Source of the DNA: JBHHUI01 sp965248775
GTDB lineage: Bacteria; Chloroflexota; Anaerolineae; Anaerolineales; JBHHUI01
NCBI GenBank assembly: GCA_965248775.1
Contig: OZ252150.1
Span: forward strand, 992,001 to 1,056,000
Reading direction: 5' to 3'
Length of the DNA: 64,000 nucleotides
Positions 18,890 through 29,827 of the stretch are shown piece by piece (position 1 is the stretch's first letter; the number at the start of each line of letters is the position of its first letter). The position numbers were made by a program, and so were the translations under genes. The notes under the pieces were generated by a model. That model had not been told where the DNA came from and searched no databases. It saw only the letters and a list, made by a program, of their open reading frames with translations.

Positions 18890-19230
18890 TCACTGCACGT
18901 CACAGAGTAAAGCCCAGTACAGCGTGAAGTGCTCACGCCACTTCGCTGAGCGAACTGGGTCGGTACCCAGTCACCCAGTCCCAGAAGTACTGGGCCGGGG
19001 CGGACAGACTGGACGTGGTGCGCACTCCACTTCGTGATCCAGTGCACCGCGTCCAGTCGACGCGACTGGGTTCATCACGGCCCGGTGCGTTCGTCCTGAC
19101 CCAGTACATTCAGGACTGGGTGACTGGGCACTTGCCGGGTACACAGTCGGGTGCGACTGCACTCGGTCACGATGCTGTCGCACCCGACAAGCGCGGCAGT
19201 ACGCGGTGACTGGATGACTACGCTGGACTA
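18890..19230. repeat. Block of nested ABAB mini-repeats (C)
   Basis: Three resolved units. At 19046-19070 lies a variant of the 25-bp class on the opposite strand, with arm pair CGCGTC/GACGCG where other copies have CTCGTC/GACGAG. At 19095-19120: CCTGA, CCCAGT, ACAT, TCAGG, ACTGGG. That unit sits inside another one (19076-19094 plus 19122-19128: CACGG, CCCGGT, GCGT, TCGTG, ACTGGG). Near 18908-18950 CGTG/CACG and AAGTG/CACTT arms are interleaved too. The rest is unresolved. Confidence 0.75.
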
Positions 19231-19239
19231 GGTGCGCGG

Positions 19240-19330
19240 GCCCTCGCCGCGAGTGCTTCGACGGCTCGTTGGCGTCTCGCCGGTGAAGGTGCGGCGTTTA
19301 TTAGCGGTTCTGTCGGAAGATGCAGGATTG
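19240..19330 (+). repeat. Dispersed intergenic repeat, copy R2
   Basis: Contains GCCGCGAG and TTCGACGGCTCGTTGGCGTC, followed by a GGTGAAGGTGCGGCG block, matching the copy at 51400. The 3' half is diverged. Confidence 0.5.
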
Positions 19331-19410
19331 CATGGTTCTGACGGAAAGATCAAGGTGTCGTATTTGCAGGAGCGAACACGTCGGACGGTTTGAGGCTGAG
19401 CTCCATCATA

Positions 19411-20739
19411 GGAATGAGAATTAAATAACTTGTGCAAATGGGAGAGCGCGGTAATTCCATTGGGGCAAGAAATCATCAAAGATAATGCGCATGTTGTCCC
19501 TGAAATCTGTGGCTACTTTACGACCGGTTTCGTAGACCTGGTCAATAACATGGACAAAAGCTTTCAGTCCGGTCTTGGTGCTGGTTTTTTCCATCAGTTC
19601 TTTGACGAGTTTGCGGCTGGTGAAGATCACGCCTTGGCAAGCGCGGGTAACATGCGGGAAGAAACGGTGTTCGCTGGGGTTGTATTTCGAGCAATAGGGT
19701 GGATAGTGAGCAATGCGAATTTCGACCCCGATTTCATCGGCCAGTGCTTGCAAGTCTTGCTTGAAGATGTAGTAGCGGGAACTGTTACTCCCGCCGCCAT
19801 CGCAAAGCACGAGAATAGAAGTGGCGTTGGGATAGTGGTAGTGGCCGTATGTGTACCACCAATGGCGAAAGCTATCGCAAGCGAATTCACTGGTATCATG
19901 ACTGCCGCCGAGTTGGATGTAGCCGACATTGAGACGCAAGTCGTAGAGACTGTGAGGAATGCTGACCCCAGCAGCATAGCTGTTGAAATCATGGTCATAA
20001 GTTTGCAGTTCTTCCAGGGTGTACAAATGTCCGTCTCGGTAGAAATTGCCCAGATATTCCTTTTTCTTGCTGTCCATGCTGACAATGGGATTGCCCGCCG
20101 CTTCGAATTCGGTCTTGAGCCGCGTGATGTTCTCAAATTGCTCGTTGCGGTTTTCAATCTCGGCCTTCAAACCGAGTTTCTTTTGCGCTTTTCGGCGGCG
20201 ATAGTTGTGCTTCTGCAGCAACTTGCGCACCACATATTTGCTGACCACGATGTCGTGCTCGGCCCGCAACGCCGCAACAATCTCGCCCGGGGTCAGGTTC
20301 GTCCAGCGCACCCTCTCGTCCAGCGGGTCACCGGCTGTGTGCTCGCGCAACACTGCCAGGAACTTCTCAGCAAGTTGCGCCCCCCATGTGACGTAGTACG
20401 GTTTGCGTCCGCCGCCTGGCTTCCGAATGCGCTGCTCCACTTCGCCCTTGGGCAAGCCACTGACTTCGCGGGCGCCTTTGCTCACCGTGTTGCGACTGCA
20501 CCCCAACACCCGCGCAATGTAACTCCGTCCGCCGTGTCCAAATCTCAAGGCTTCGAAACCAGCAAAGCGACGCCCATCTTTCTCGTTCAAGCTGTTGTAA
20601 AAGCGGCGCATCATTTCTTCATGTTCGGGCGCATAGGGTTTCATCATGGCCTGCTGGCTAGTGTTCTGATGAAGCCAAGAGAATATCACTGCTTGCATCC
20701 GTTGTGAACCAACTGCCCAAATTATTTAATTCTCGTTCC
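19411..20739 (-). mobile_element. ISAzo13-like insertion sequence, copy 2
   Basis: 1,329 bp, same ends as copy 1, flanked by a 3-bp ATA duplication (19408-19410, 20740-20742). It interrupts no recognisable gene. Confidence 0.88.
19421..20698 (-). CDS. ISAzo13-family transposase, copy 2
   Basis: Intact 425-residue frame with the DDE core MDSKKKEYLGNFYR, LVLCDGGGSNSSR and YNPSEHRFF. Nearly identical to copy 1, so movement was recent or gene conversion keeps them alike. Confidence 0.85.
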   Translation of the reverse strand: MQAVIFSWLHQNTSQQAMMKPYAPEHEEMMRRFYNSLNEKDGRRFAGFEALRFGHGGRSYIARVLGCSRNTVSKGAREVSGLPKGEVEQRIRKPGGGRKPYYVTWGAQLAEKFLAVLREHTAGDPLDERVRWTNLTPGEIVAALRAEHDIVVSKYVVRKLLQKHNYRRRKAQKKLGLKAEIENRNEQFENITRLKTEFEAAGNPIVSMDSKKKEYLGNFYRDGHLYTLEELQTYDHDFNSYAAGVSIPHSLYDLRLNVGYIQLGGSHDTSEFACDSFRHWWYTYGHYHYPNATSILVLCDGGGSNSSRYYIFKQDLQALADEIGVEIRIAHYPPYCSKYNPSEHRFFPHVTRACQGVIFTSRKLVKELMEKTSTKTGLKAFVHVIDQVYETGRKVATDFRDNMRIIFDDFLPQWNYRALPFAQVI

Positions 20740-20844
20740 ATAACGGAGCGGAGCACGTCTGAGTGCGACAATACTGTTGGCGAAGATGGTCGAGCAGGAG
20801 CGCGAGAAAGCCCCCACTTAATAGCACACCTCCCATTCGTACAT

Positions 20845-20880
20845 AAAAGCCCTGTGAGCAAGTTATCACTGGGCTTTTTT
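20845..20880 (+). terminator. Rho-independent terminator
   Basis: AAAAGCCC with GTGA pairs with TCAC and GGGCTTTTTT. It lies between the ISAzo13 copy and the protease gene, with no gene left upstream for it to terminate. Confidence 0.7.
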
Positions 20881-21949
20881 GATCTCCCTCAGCAGGCCTA
20901 GAAGCAACTCAACCCGAGGGCGGACGTCAGAATCCGACTGCGCGCTCATGAATTTCGGCAAGGAACTCCGTAAGATATTTCTGGAATATACAAAGGAGTT
21001 CAAAATGAATCTTCATCCTCGCCAGGCAATGGATAGAACAATGAGAAAGATGTGGAAATCCCGCCTTGTGGCGGTCTTGCTGGTTCTGGGGCTGCTCGCG
21101 GCGGAGTTGGGCAGTCCCGCGCCTGTACTGGCGATCGTGGATGGGGGCGGAGCAGCGTCTAGCTCGTGGCCGTGGATGGCTGCACTGGTGGAGGCAAGTA
21201 ACCCGGACGCACAGGTTGGGCAGTTCTGCGGCGGGTCTCTCGTGCAAGCTAGCTGGGTGCTAACGGCGGCTCACTGCGTAGAGGGTATCACGGCGGGCGA
21301 CATCCACATTGTCTTAGGAAGCCACAACTTGAGCACGAACGATGGCGAGCGCATTCCGGTGACGCAGGTGATCATAGATCCGAGCGGAGCCGACATCGCC
21401 TTGCTCGGGCTCACGACGCCTTCGTTGCAACTGACTTTGCCACTGTCCTCATCGGCTGACGGGGTGCTGTCGGTGGCGGGCACGCCCGCGACCGTAATCG
21501 GTTGGGGGCAGCTCTCTGAGGACGGCGGGACCCCCGACACCTTGCAGCAGACCACGGTGCCAATCGTTTCGAGCGAGACGTGCAACCAGGCGTATCCCGG
21601 TGATATTACAGCCGGCGAGTTGTGCGCCGGGCTGGAGCAAGGCGGTAAAGACTCCTGCTATGGTGACAGCGGCGGTCCACTGGTTGTGTCTAACGGCGAG
21701 GGCGGTTACGTCCAAGCCGGTGTGGTGAGCTGGGGCGACGGTTGTGGGCGACCGAGCGCCTATGGCGTCTACGCTGGTGTGGCGAATAGCGCGAACTGGA
21801 TCAACAGCCAGGTGAGTGGCAATCCGGAGTCAGAGGCGAGCAACCAGTCAATTGCTGGTACCGAAGGCAGCGTCGAAATGGACGAGGCGCTGGCGGGACT
21901 AGCAGCGAACCTCGGTTTTAACAGCGCAGAAGAATTACAGGACTACCTA

Positions 21950-23509
21950 GTTTCCGGTGCGAAAGTGGCCCTCCTGTGAGAAGATGCGAATGATCAAACC
22001 CGCATTTTCCACAGAAAGGGCCGCTGCAATGTTACGTGACCGCCACGAAATCGACAAGTTCTTCCTGGACATTCTGGCATTGACGAGTGAGCTGGACCCG
22101 GTGTTGGCGCATATCGACGTATTGCTGGATGACGACGAGCTCTACCAGCGAGTGCGCGGTGACTTTGCGCGACGCTATCCGAAAACACTACAGACGGGCC
22201 GCAACTCCACGCCGGTGGAAGTCGTGCTCAGGGTGTTAGTCGTAAAGCATTTGTACGGCAGGAGCTACGCGGAAACAGAGAAACATGTCAGGGACAGTCT
22301 GGTACTGCGCCACTTCTGCCGCGTGTACTTCGAGCGCGTGCCGGACGAGAAGACGCTCCTGCGCTGGGCGAACCTGCTCCAACCTGAAACACTTATCTCC
22401 CTGAACGCCCACGTGTTGCAGCTGGCCAGCAGGCTAAAGATCACCCGTGGCCGCAAGCTGCGCACAGATGGAACGGTTGTCGAGACCAACATCCGCTACC
22501 CCACTGACAACGGCCTGCTGGCTGATGGTGTGCGTGTGCTTGGGCGCACGCTGAGACGGGCGAAAACGGTGCTCGGTGACACGACCGAACTGACGCAAGA
22601 GACGTTCCGCAACCGCTCCCGCAGTGCCCGCAAGTATGCTCGCCAGGTGGCCAATCAGGCCCGCAGGCGCTCCGAGACAGCTAAAGCGCAGCTGACGACC
22701 ACGTACCGCAAGCTGCTGCAGGTCGCCCGCCAGAGTGTGCAGCAGGCGAAAATCGTTCTGGAGCAGCTGCAGACACAGAAAGATCGCGCAGCGCAGCGCT
22801 TGACCGCGACCCTCGAGACCTTCACCCCGCGTGTCGAGCAGGTCATCAGTCAATGTGAGCGGCGGGTCTTCGCCGGCGAGAGTGTCCCGGCGAGTGAGAA
22901 GCTCGTAAGTCTCTTTGAACCGCATACCGCCATCATCCGCAGGAACAAGGTCCGCAAGCCCACCGAGTTCGGGCGCAAGGTCTGGCTCGATGAAGTCGAC
23001 GGCGGCTTGCTAAGCAACTGGCGCGTCCTCGCTGGCAATCCGAACGATGTCAATCAGTGGCAACCTGCCCTCGACCAGCACACGCAGCAGTTTGGCTGCG
23101 CACCGGAACAGGTCAGCGGCGATCGCGGACTCTACTCGCCCGGCAACGAAGCTTATGCTCGCGCATTAGGTGTCGCGCGCGTCATCTTGCCCAAGCCCGG
23201 GCACAAATCCAAACAACGTCGGGCCCATGAAAAGCAACTCTGGTTCCGCCGTGGCCGGCGTTACCACGCCGGCGTCGAAGGTCGGATAAGTGTCTTGAAA
23301 CGCCGCTATCGACTCGACCGTTGCCGCAATCGTGGCGAAGCAGGCTTCCACCGTTGGGTCGGGCTGGCCATCCTGGCGGCCAATCTCAATACCATCGGTA
23401 CCAAGCTGGCGGCCAAGGCCACGTAACTATGCAATTGTCAAGGTTCACTCCCAGCAAGAAGTTCGCCCTTGCCGATTTCTGATTAGGTGGTGCGTTTTGC
23501 ACCGGAAAC
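21950..23509 (+). mobile_element. ISNCY/IS5-like insertion sequence, copy 1
   Basis: 1,560 bp, ends GTTTCCGGTGCGAAAG and, inverted, GTTTCCGGTGCAAAAC. Target duplication TACCTA. Further copies begin at 61968 and 63491. The family name is uncertain. Confidence 0.85.
21957..23426 (+). CDS. DDE transposase, ISNCY/IS5-like
   Basis: 489 residues; the likely start is MRMIKPAFSTERAAAM. The core shows RKLRTDGTVVETNIRYPTD (first Asp), SGDRGLYS (second Asp) and RAGVEGRISVLKRRYRL-type Glu region near the C-terminus, with a long coiled-coil arm between (QARRRSETAKAQ). This copy is intact and is the reference for the two damaged ones at the window end. Confidence 0.8.
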   Translation: MRKWPSCEKMRMIKPAFSTERAAAMLRDRHEIDKFFLDILALTSELDPVLAHIDVLLDDDELYQRVRGDFARRYPKTLQTGRNSTPVEVVLRVLVVKHLYGRSYAETEKHVRDSLVLRHFCRVYFERVPDEKTLLRWANLLQPETLISLNAHVLQLASRLKITRGRKLRTDGTVVETNIRYPTDNGLLADGVRVLGRTLRRAKTVLGDTTELTQETFRNRSRSARKYARQVANQARRRSETAKAQLTTTYRKLLQVARQSVQQAKIVLEQLQTQKDRAAQRLTATLETFTPRVEQVISQCERRVFAGESVPASEKLVSLFEPHTAIIRRNKVRKPTEFGRKVWLDEVDGGLLSNWRVLAGNPNDVNQWQPALDQHTQQFGCAPEQVSGDRGLYSPGNEAYARALGVARVILPKPGHKSKQRRAHEKQLWFRRGRRYHAGVEGRISVLKRRYRLDRCRNRGEAGFHRWVGLAILAANLNTIGTKLAAKAT

Positions 23510-23515
23510 TACCTA

Positions 23516-24070
23516 GACACTCTTCCCGATGAAGAACTCGAGGCGCTACTCGATGAGCTTCACGGCCCAATAGACGAGAGCACAGATGAGGCCCACTACG
23601 AGGTATATGCGGACGATCAGGAATTGGCGGGTATGGCAGGGGAACTTGGCTTCGCGAGTGTGGAAGAGATGCTGGATCACATGGACACACTCACGGACGA
23701 AGAGTTCGAGGCGCTGCTCGATGAGCTTTACGGCCCAATAGACGAGAGCGCACATGAGGCCCACTTCGAGGTACATACGGACGATGAGGAATTGGCGGGC
23801 ATGGCAGCGGAGCTGGGCTTCGGGAGTGAGGAAGAGCTTCTAGATTACGTGGACACGCCCGCGGACGAAGAGTTCGAGGCGCTGCTCGATGAGCTTTACG
23901 GCCCAATAGACGAGAGCGCACATGAGGCCCACTTCGAGGTATATACGGACGATGAGGAATTGGCGGGCATGGCAGCGGAGCTGGGCTTCGGGAGTGAGGA
24001 AGAGCTTCTAGATTACGTGGACACGCTCGCGGACGAAGAGTTCGAGGCGCTGCTCGATGAGTTCTACGGC
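23516..24070 (+). repeat. 168-bp coding tandem repeats of the protease tail
   Basis: Three head-to-tail units (from 23516, 23684 and 23852) plus a partial one. Each encodes 56 residues with the pattern DEEFEALLDELYGP, acidic linker, then ELAGMAAELGFGSEEELLDY. Units 2 and 3 are nearly identical, so expansion is recent. Confidence 0.9.
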
Positions 24071-24104
24071 CCAATAGACGAGAGCGCAGTTGAGGGACAC
24101 TACG

Positions 24105-24390
24105 AGAATATGCGGACGAGTGGGAAGACAACACCGAGGTCCACTACGAGGAATATGAGAACGAGTGGGAAGACTACACCGAGGCCGACTACCAGGATCA
24201 TGGGGACGAATGGGAAGACAACACCGATGCCCACTACGAGGAATATGCGGACGAGCCGGATGACAACACCGAGGCTGACTACCAGGAACATCAGGATGAA
24301 CCGGATGACAACACCGATGCCCTCGACGAGGAATATGTGGACGAGCCGGAAGACAACACCGATGCCCACGACCAGGAATATGCGGACGAG
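24105..24390 (+). repeat. 45-bp coding tandem repeats of the protease tail
   Basis: About six 15-residue units of the form HYEEYADEPDDNTEA and DYQDHGDEWEDNTDA in the frame ending at 24393. They are very acidic with regularly spaced Tyr and Asn. Confidence 0.85.
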
Positions 24391-24393
24391 TGA

Positions 24394-24868
24394 CTGGGGA
24401 GACTTCAACCTTGCGCTATTATGAGACCCTCCGCGCCATGACGCCGCCCAGTCTCGGGCGTTCTCAGCTCAACACGGCCCGCTGCCAGTTGTGGGATGCG
24501 AATGTTCTTCCCGGCCCTGGCTGAGTAGCTAATACCTGGGACTTAAAACAAAAGAGCCTCTTGCAAGAGGCTCTTTTCTGTATGGAGCTCGCCGGGTTCG
24601 ATCCCGGCGTCCAACTGTGGGCCACGTCAAGACGTCTGCAGCAAAACGCCAGACGTTTAGCCGGGCGTCGAGATGCTAAGCTCTAGAAAGTACTATGTCG
24701 CCAACCGTCGTCGCCAGAACCGTCCACTTACTGCGAGCAAGATGACTGTAAGCGAAGCCGCCCACCAAACCACCGGGGCAGCGCTTGCGTCGCAGGCAGC
24801 GCGAGAAGTTAATACACTTTAGGCTGACCTTGCGCTGTAATACGAGGAGTCATAAAAAAAATACCACT
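24394..24868. other. Intergenic region between protease and katG
   Basis: Holds a strong terminator (24550-24577), then GCCGGGTTCGAT with CCCGGC, which resembles a tRNA T-arm but has a six-base loop and no tRNA around it. Nothing else recognised. Confidence 0.4.
24550..24577. terminator. Bidirectional rho-independent terminator
   Basis: A perfect 28-base palindrome: AAAAGAGCCTCTTG and its complement, ending in TTTT on both strands. Confidence 0.85.
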
Positions 24869-24897
24869 TGACAGACATAAAGGGAAAAAGTTAGAAT
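24868..24897 (+). promoter_or_regulatory. Sigma-70-type promoter of katG
   Basis: TTGACA at 24868-24873 and TAGAAT at 24892-24897 with an 18-base spacer, about 70 bases before the katG start. An AAAGGAAC ribosome-binding site precedes the ATG. No obvious Fur- or OxyR-type operator that I can name. Confidence 0.65.
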
Positions 24898-24968
24898 CCC
24901 CTTTTTACCAAAGCAAGTGTTTACAAAAATAATTTTGTCTCATTATTTACTCAGTAAAAGGAACAGTT

Positions 24969-27179
<2,211 letters not shown>

Positions 27180-27274
27180 TATCAGCGGATAGGACGGTTA
27201 TTGAACTTCAGCCCGAATTTCAGTCACTTGGACTCTCATAGCAAGTGGTACAAAGATTTGGGGGAGGTCAACTA

Positions 27275-28692
27275 GTGGGTCACTTGGCACGGACATCGCC
27301 ATAAAATGAATCGGGCTTTAGAATTGGCTGCATCCTTGATCACATAGGTGATGAAATGAGCCGACGCAAGAAAGACCCGCTTCGTGAACTGACGAAGGAA
27401 GAGCGGGAATGGCTGGAACGTATTGGCCATTCGCAGACGGAGCCTGCTAGTCATGTCGTTCGCGCCCGACAGATTCTGTTCGTGGCGGATGGGAACAATT
27501 ACACCGAGGCCGCGCGCTTGTCGGGTCGGAAGTCCGGTGACGCGGTCTCGCAGTTGGTCAGCCGTTTCAACCGGGAAGGCTTGGCGGCCCTCGAGCCAAA
27601 GCATGGGGGAGGACCTCAGGTGACGTACGGGGCAGAAGAGCGCGAGCGCATTCTGCAGGAAGTGCGCCGACCACCCATTCCGGAGACAGACGGGACGGCG
27701 ACGTGGTCGCTGCAAACTTTGCAGCAACGGTTGCGCTCGATGCCGGATGGCTTGCCCGAGGTGAGCACCTATACCATCTGGACGGTGTTGCAGGAAGCCG
27801 GCTACAGCTGGCAGCAGTCGCGCAGCTGGTGCGAAACCGGCCAAGCAACACGCAAGCGAAAGGGCGGCACTGTTATTGTGACCGACCCAGATACCGAGGC
27901 GAAAAAAACTTGATCGAAAGCGCCTACCATACTGGCGAAACGCTCGGCCTGGCCGTCTGGACCCAAGATGAAGCCGGACCTTATCAGACCAAGCCATATG
28001 TGGGGGGCAGCTGGCAGCCCGAGGCGCAGCCGGCCAAACAGCCGCACGAGTACATCCGCGACGGAACGGCAAAATTGCTAACACTATTTCACCCGGCTTC
28101 TGGACAAGTGCGCGTGAAAGGCGTCACGCGTACTACCAATGCTATTTTGCATCCATGGCTCAAGGACGAACTGTTGGCTATCCTGCAGGCATTGCCGGCC
28201 AAACCCCAACTCGACGTTGAAGCCAATCGCCTGCTATGGGAAAGCTGGCAAGCCGGATTATCGTTGCCCATCACCTTGTCGCAAGAACTTCCAGCTCTGC
28301 GCATGCTACTCATCTGGGATAACCTCAAAGGCCATTACACTCCGGAGATGGTTCTGTGGTTGTTCGAACACGGCATTATGCCGCTGTATACACCGTTGGG
28401 CGGCTCGTGGTTGAACATGGCTGAATCGATGCAGCGAATTCTCGTTCGGCGTGGCCTGTCCGGCCAGTATCCGCAAACACCTGATCAAATCATTGCCTTG
28501 TTACAAGGCGTCGCGCAGGGTTGGAACCAGAACCCCACTCCGTTTGAATGGGGCGGCAAACGTAAGGCACGTCGCCAACGCAGTCGGCAGCGGCGGCACA
28601 TGCTCGGTGGTTCCGGCGCGTACACTCGGCATCCGATCCGCCGCCGCTCAACGCTGATCCAACAATGGCAATCAGCATGCCAAGTGACCCAC
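27275..28692 (+). mobile_element. IS630-family insertion sequence
   Basis: 1,418 bp with inverted ends GTGGGTCACTTGGCA and a TA duplication (27273-27274, 28693-28694), the hallmark of IS630/Tc1 elements. Confidence 0.92.
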
Positions 28693-28695
28693 TAG
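27356..28695 (+). CDS. IS630-family transposase made by -1 frameshifting
   Basis: The first frame (27356-27913) gives a DNA-binding region with RARQILFVADGNNYTEAARL and ends KKT. A run of seven A (27902-27908) allows a -1 shift into the second frame, which gives EAKKNLIESAYHTGETLGLAVW, then the DDE core: QDEAGPY, LLIWDNLKGHY and GGSWLNMAESMQ. Many IS630 elements use exactly such an A run, so this is probably the natural product rather than a broken gene. The second frame's stop codon uses the flanking TA and G of the target. Confidence 0.85.
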
Positions 28696-29344
28696 GTTGT
28701 CGATCTTCCTATGTCATCCTGTTCGACACCCACGCGTGAGCGCCTATTCGTTATCGAAGTAGCATTGCTTACTCATCCAAAAGGGCTATGAAAAAAAGAA
28801 TTCCAAGACTCCTCGTCTTCCTCCGTCGAACTCTCGACGGTCTCTTGGCCCTCGAGGTCGTGCCGCTACCACGAGGGCTTCTATATTGTTTCTGGGCCTC
28901 GGCTATCTTTTAGTCAAGTCCGATGACGCATTATGGCAGACCTTGGCCTGGGCCCTCTTCTCTTGGGAGTGGAGGGGTTTGGGTATGTCTTACGAGAGGG
29001 AGTTGGGGCTCGGGGGACGGAAAATAATGCTTCTCTTTGGTACGACCTCCTAGCTCGCCCCTGTGGGCAGAGATATGTCATTTCTCTGGTTGTTCGCTTC
29101 TAAACAGTGAGAGGGAAAACTTGAGTGCCCGATAACTATATCCGCCCCGCCTAGGCCAGGAGAATTTCTTCGGCTCGTCGGCGTCTTAGAGTTAAAATGG
29201 GCGTTGTTCGGGCGATGTGAAATCTGACAGACCTAAGTTGTGATGGGCGCACCTCATACTGACGATAATATTGTTAGGCTTCTACTATGAACACTTTTCT
29301 GTTTACCAGTTACCGGTTCATGAGAACGAATACGAGGAAGATTT
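28693..29344. other. Intergenic region before the DUF1330 gene
   Basis: CCCTCG and CGAGGG near 28853-28880 could form a hairpin. The second half (29125-29279) is the repeat annotated separately. No gene found. Confidence 0.4.
29125..29279 (+). repeat. Dispersed intergenic repeat, copy R8, ending in a GTTAGGC core
   Basis: Contains TTCGGCTCGTCGGCGTCTTAG like the other copies and ends GATAATATTGTTAGGC. GATAATATTGTT also ends the copies near 51520 and 52730. GTTAGGC matches the 3' core (GTTRRRY) of integron attC sites. A 5' partner is not clear. Confidence 0.5.
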
Positions 29345-29638
29345 ATGCCAGCTTATGTGATTGGTCGAATGAAAATTCATCACCGCGATTGGATGGATGA
29401 CTATTTTTCGAAAGTGCCTGGGGTAATCGAAAGCAATGGGGGGAAGTTTGTTGTTCGTGGCGGGAATCCACAAACACTCGAAGGGCGAGAAAGCCTGCCT
29501 GATGCCGCGTTTATTCTTGAGTTTCCCACGCGAGACCAAGCGTTAGCATTTTGGCATTCGGCAGAATTTGCTCCGCTGATTCAGCTACGTCAGACTGGTT
29601 CTCAAGAAGAAGCTATGCTCGTGGACGGCCTACTATGA
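29345..29638 (+). CDS. DUF1330 family protein
   Basis: 97 residues in a dimeric alpha-beta barrel fold: MPAYVIGRMKIHHRDWMDDY, a central VRGGNPQTLEG and the C-terminal LEFPTRDQALAFWHSAEFAPL, all typical of DUF1330. Length is normal and the frame intact. GAGGAAG lies about 5 bases before the ATG. Function of the family is unknown. The gene sits between a GTTAGGC core and the attC-like site, like a single-gene cassette. Confidence 0.9.
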   Translation: MPAYVIGRMKIHHRDWMDDYFSKVPGVIESNGGKFVVRGGNPQTLEGRESLPDAAFILEFPTRDQALAFWHSAEFAPLIQLRQTGSQEEAMLVDGLL

Positions 29639-29687
29639 GTTGAAGGAAGTGCATGGGAGGCGATAGTGTCAGGCATGAATGAACCCA

Positions 29688-29782
29688 GCCTAACAAGGGA
29701 GTAGCGCGGACGGCAGACAGCGACTTTTTTCCCTCTTTCCACGTCGCGTTCCCGTCCCCGCTGCTCTCTGCTGGCGTTAGGT
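29688..29782 (+). repeat. attC-like integron recombination site
   Basis: Starts GCCTAAC (fits RYYYAAC) and ends GTTAGGT (fits GTTRRRY), 95 bp apart. Between them GAGTAGCGCGGACGG faces its imperfect complement CCGTCCCCGCTGCTC, and AGCGAC faces GTCGC, with an unpaired centre. Position after one plus-strand gene and 46 bases before the next is what a cassette boundary should look like. Not tested with a covariance model. Confidence 0.6.
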
Positions 29783-29827
29783 TTGGCAGCCTCATCGAAT
29801 GAATTGTCGTGATCCAATTGGAGAATT

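Larger units (their letters stand above)
21005..24393 (+). pseudogene. Secreted trypsin-like serine protease with acidic tandem repeats, IS-interrupted
   Basis: Start ATG 21005 follows AAAGGAG. A signal peptide (about residues 17-43, ending APVLA) precedes mature IVDGGGAASSSWPWMAAL. The S1 triad is complete: TAAHC, GADIALL and GDSGGPL. The tail begins with LAGLAANLGFNSAEELQDYL and is cut at 21949 by an ISNCY-like element (21950-23509, 6-bp duplication TACCTA). It then resumes in frame as DTLPDEELEALLDELHGPIDES, giving three 56-residue repeats and a partial fourth. A one-base loss near 24107 shifts the frame; the other frame continues as 15-residue acidic repeats to TGA 24391. The catalytic domain is intact and may still be made. 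Confidence 0.88.

Noticed and set aside
24585..24606. tRNA T-arm-like GCCGGGTTCGAT with CCCGGC
   Set aside because: The loop has six bases rather than seven and no D-arm, anticodon arm or acceptor partner is found. At best a relic.
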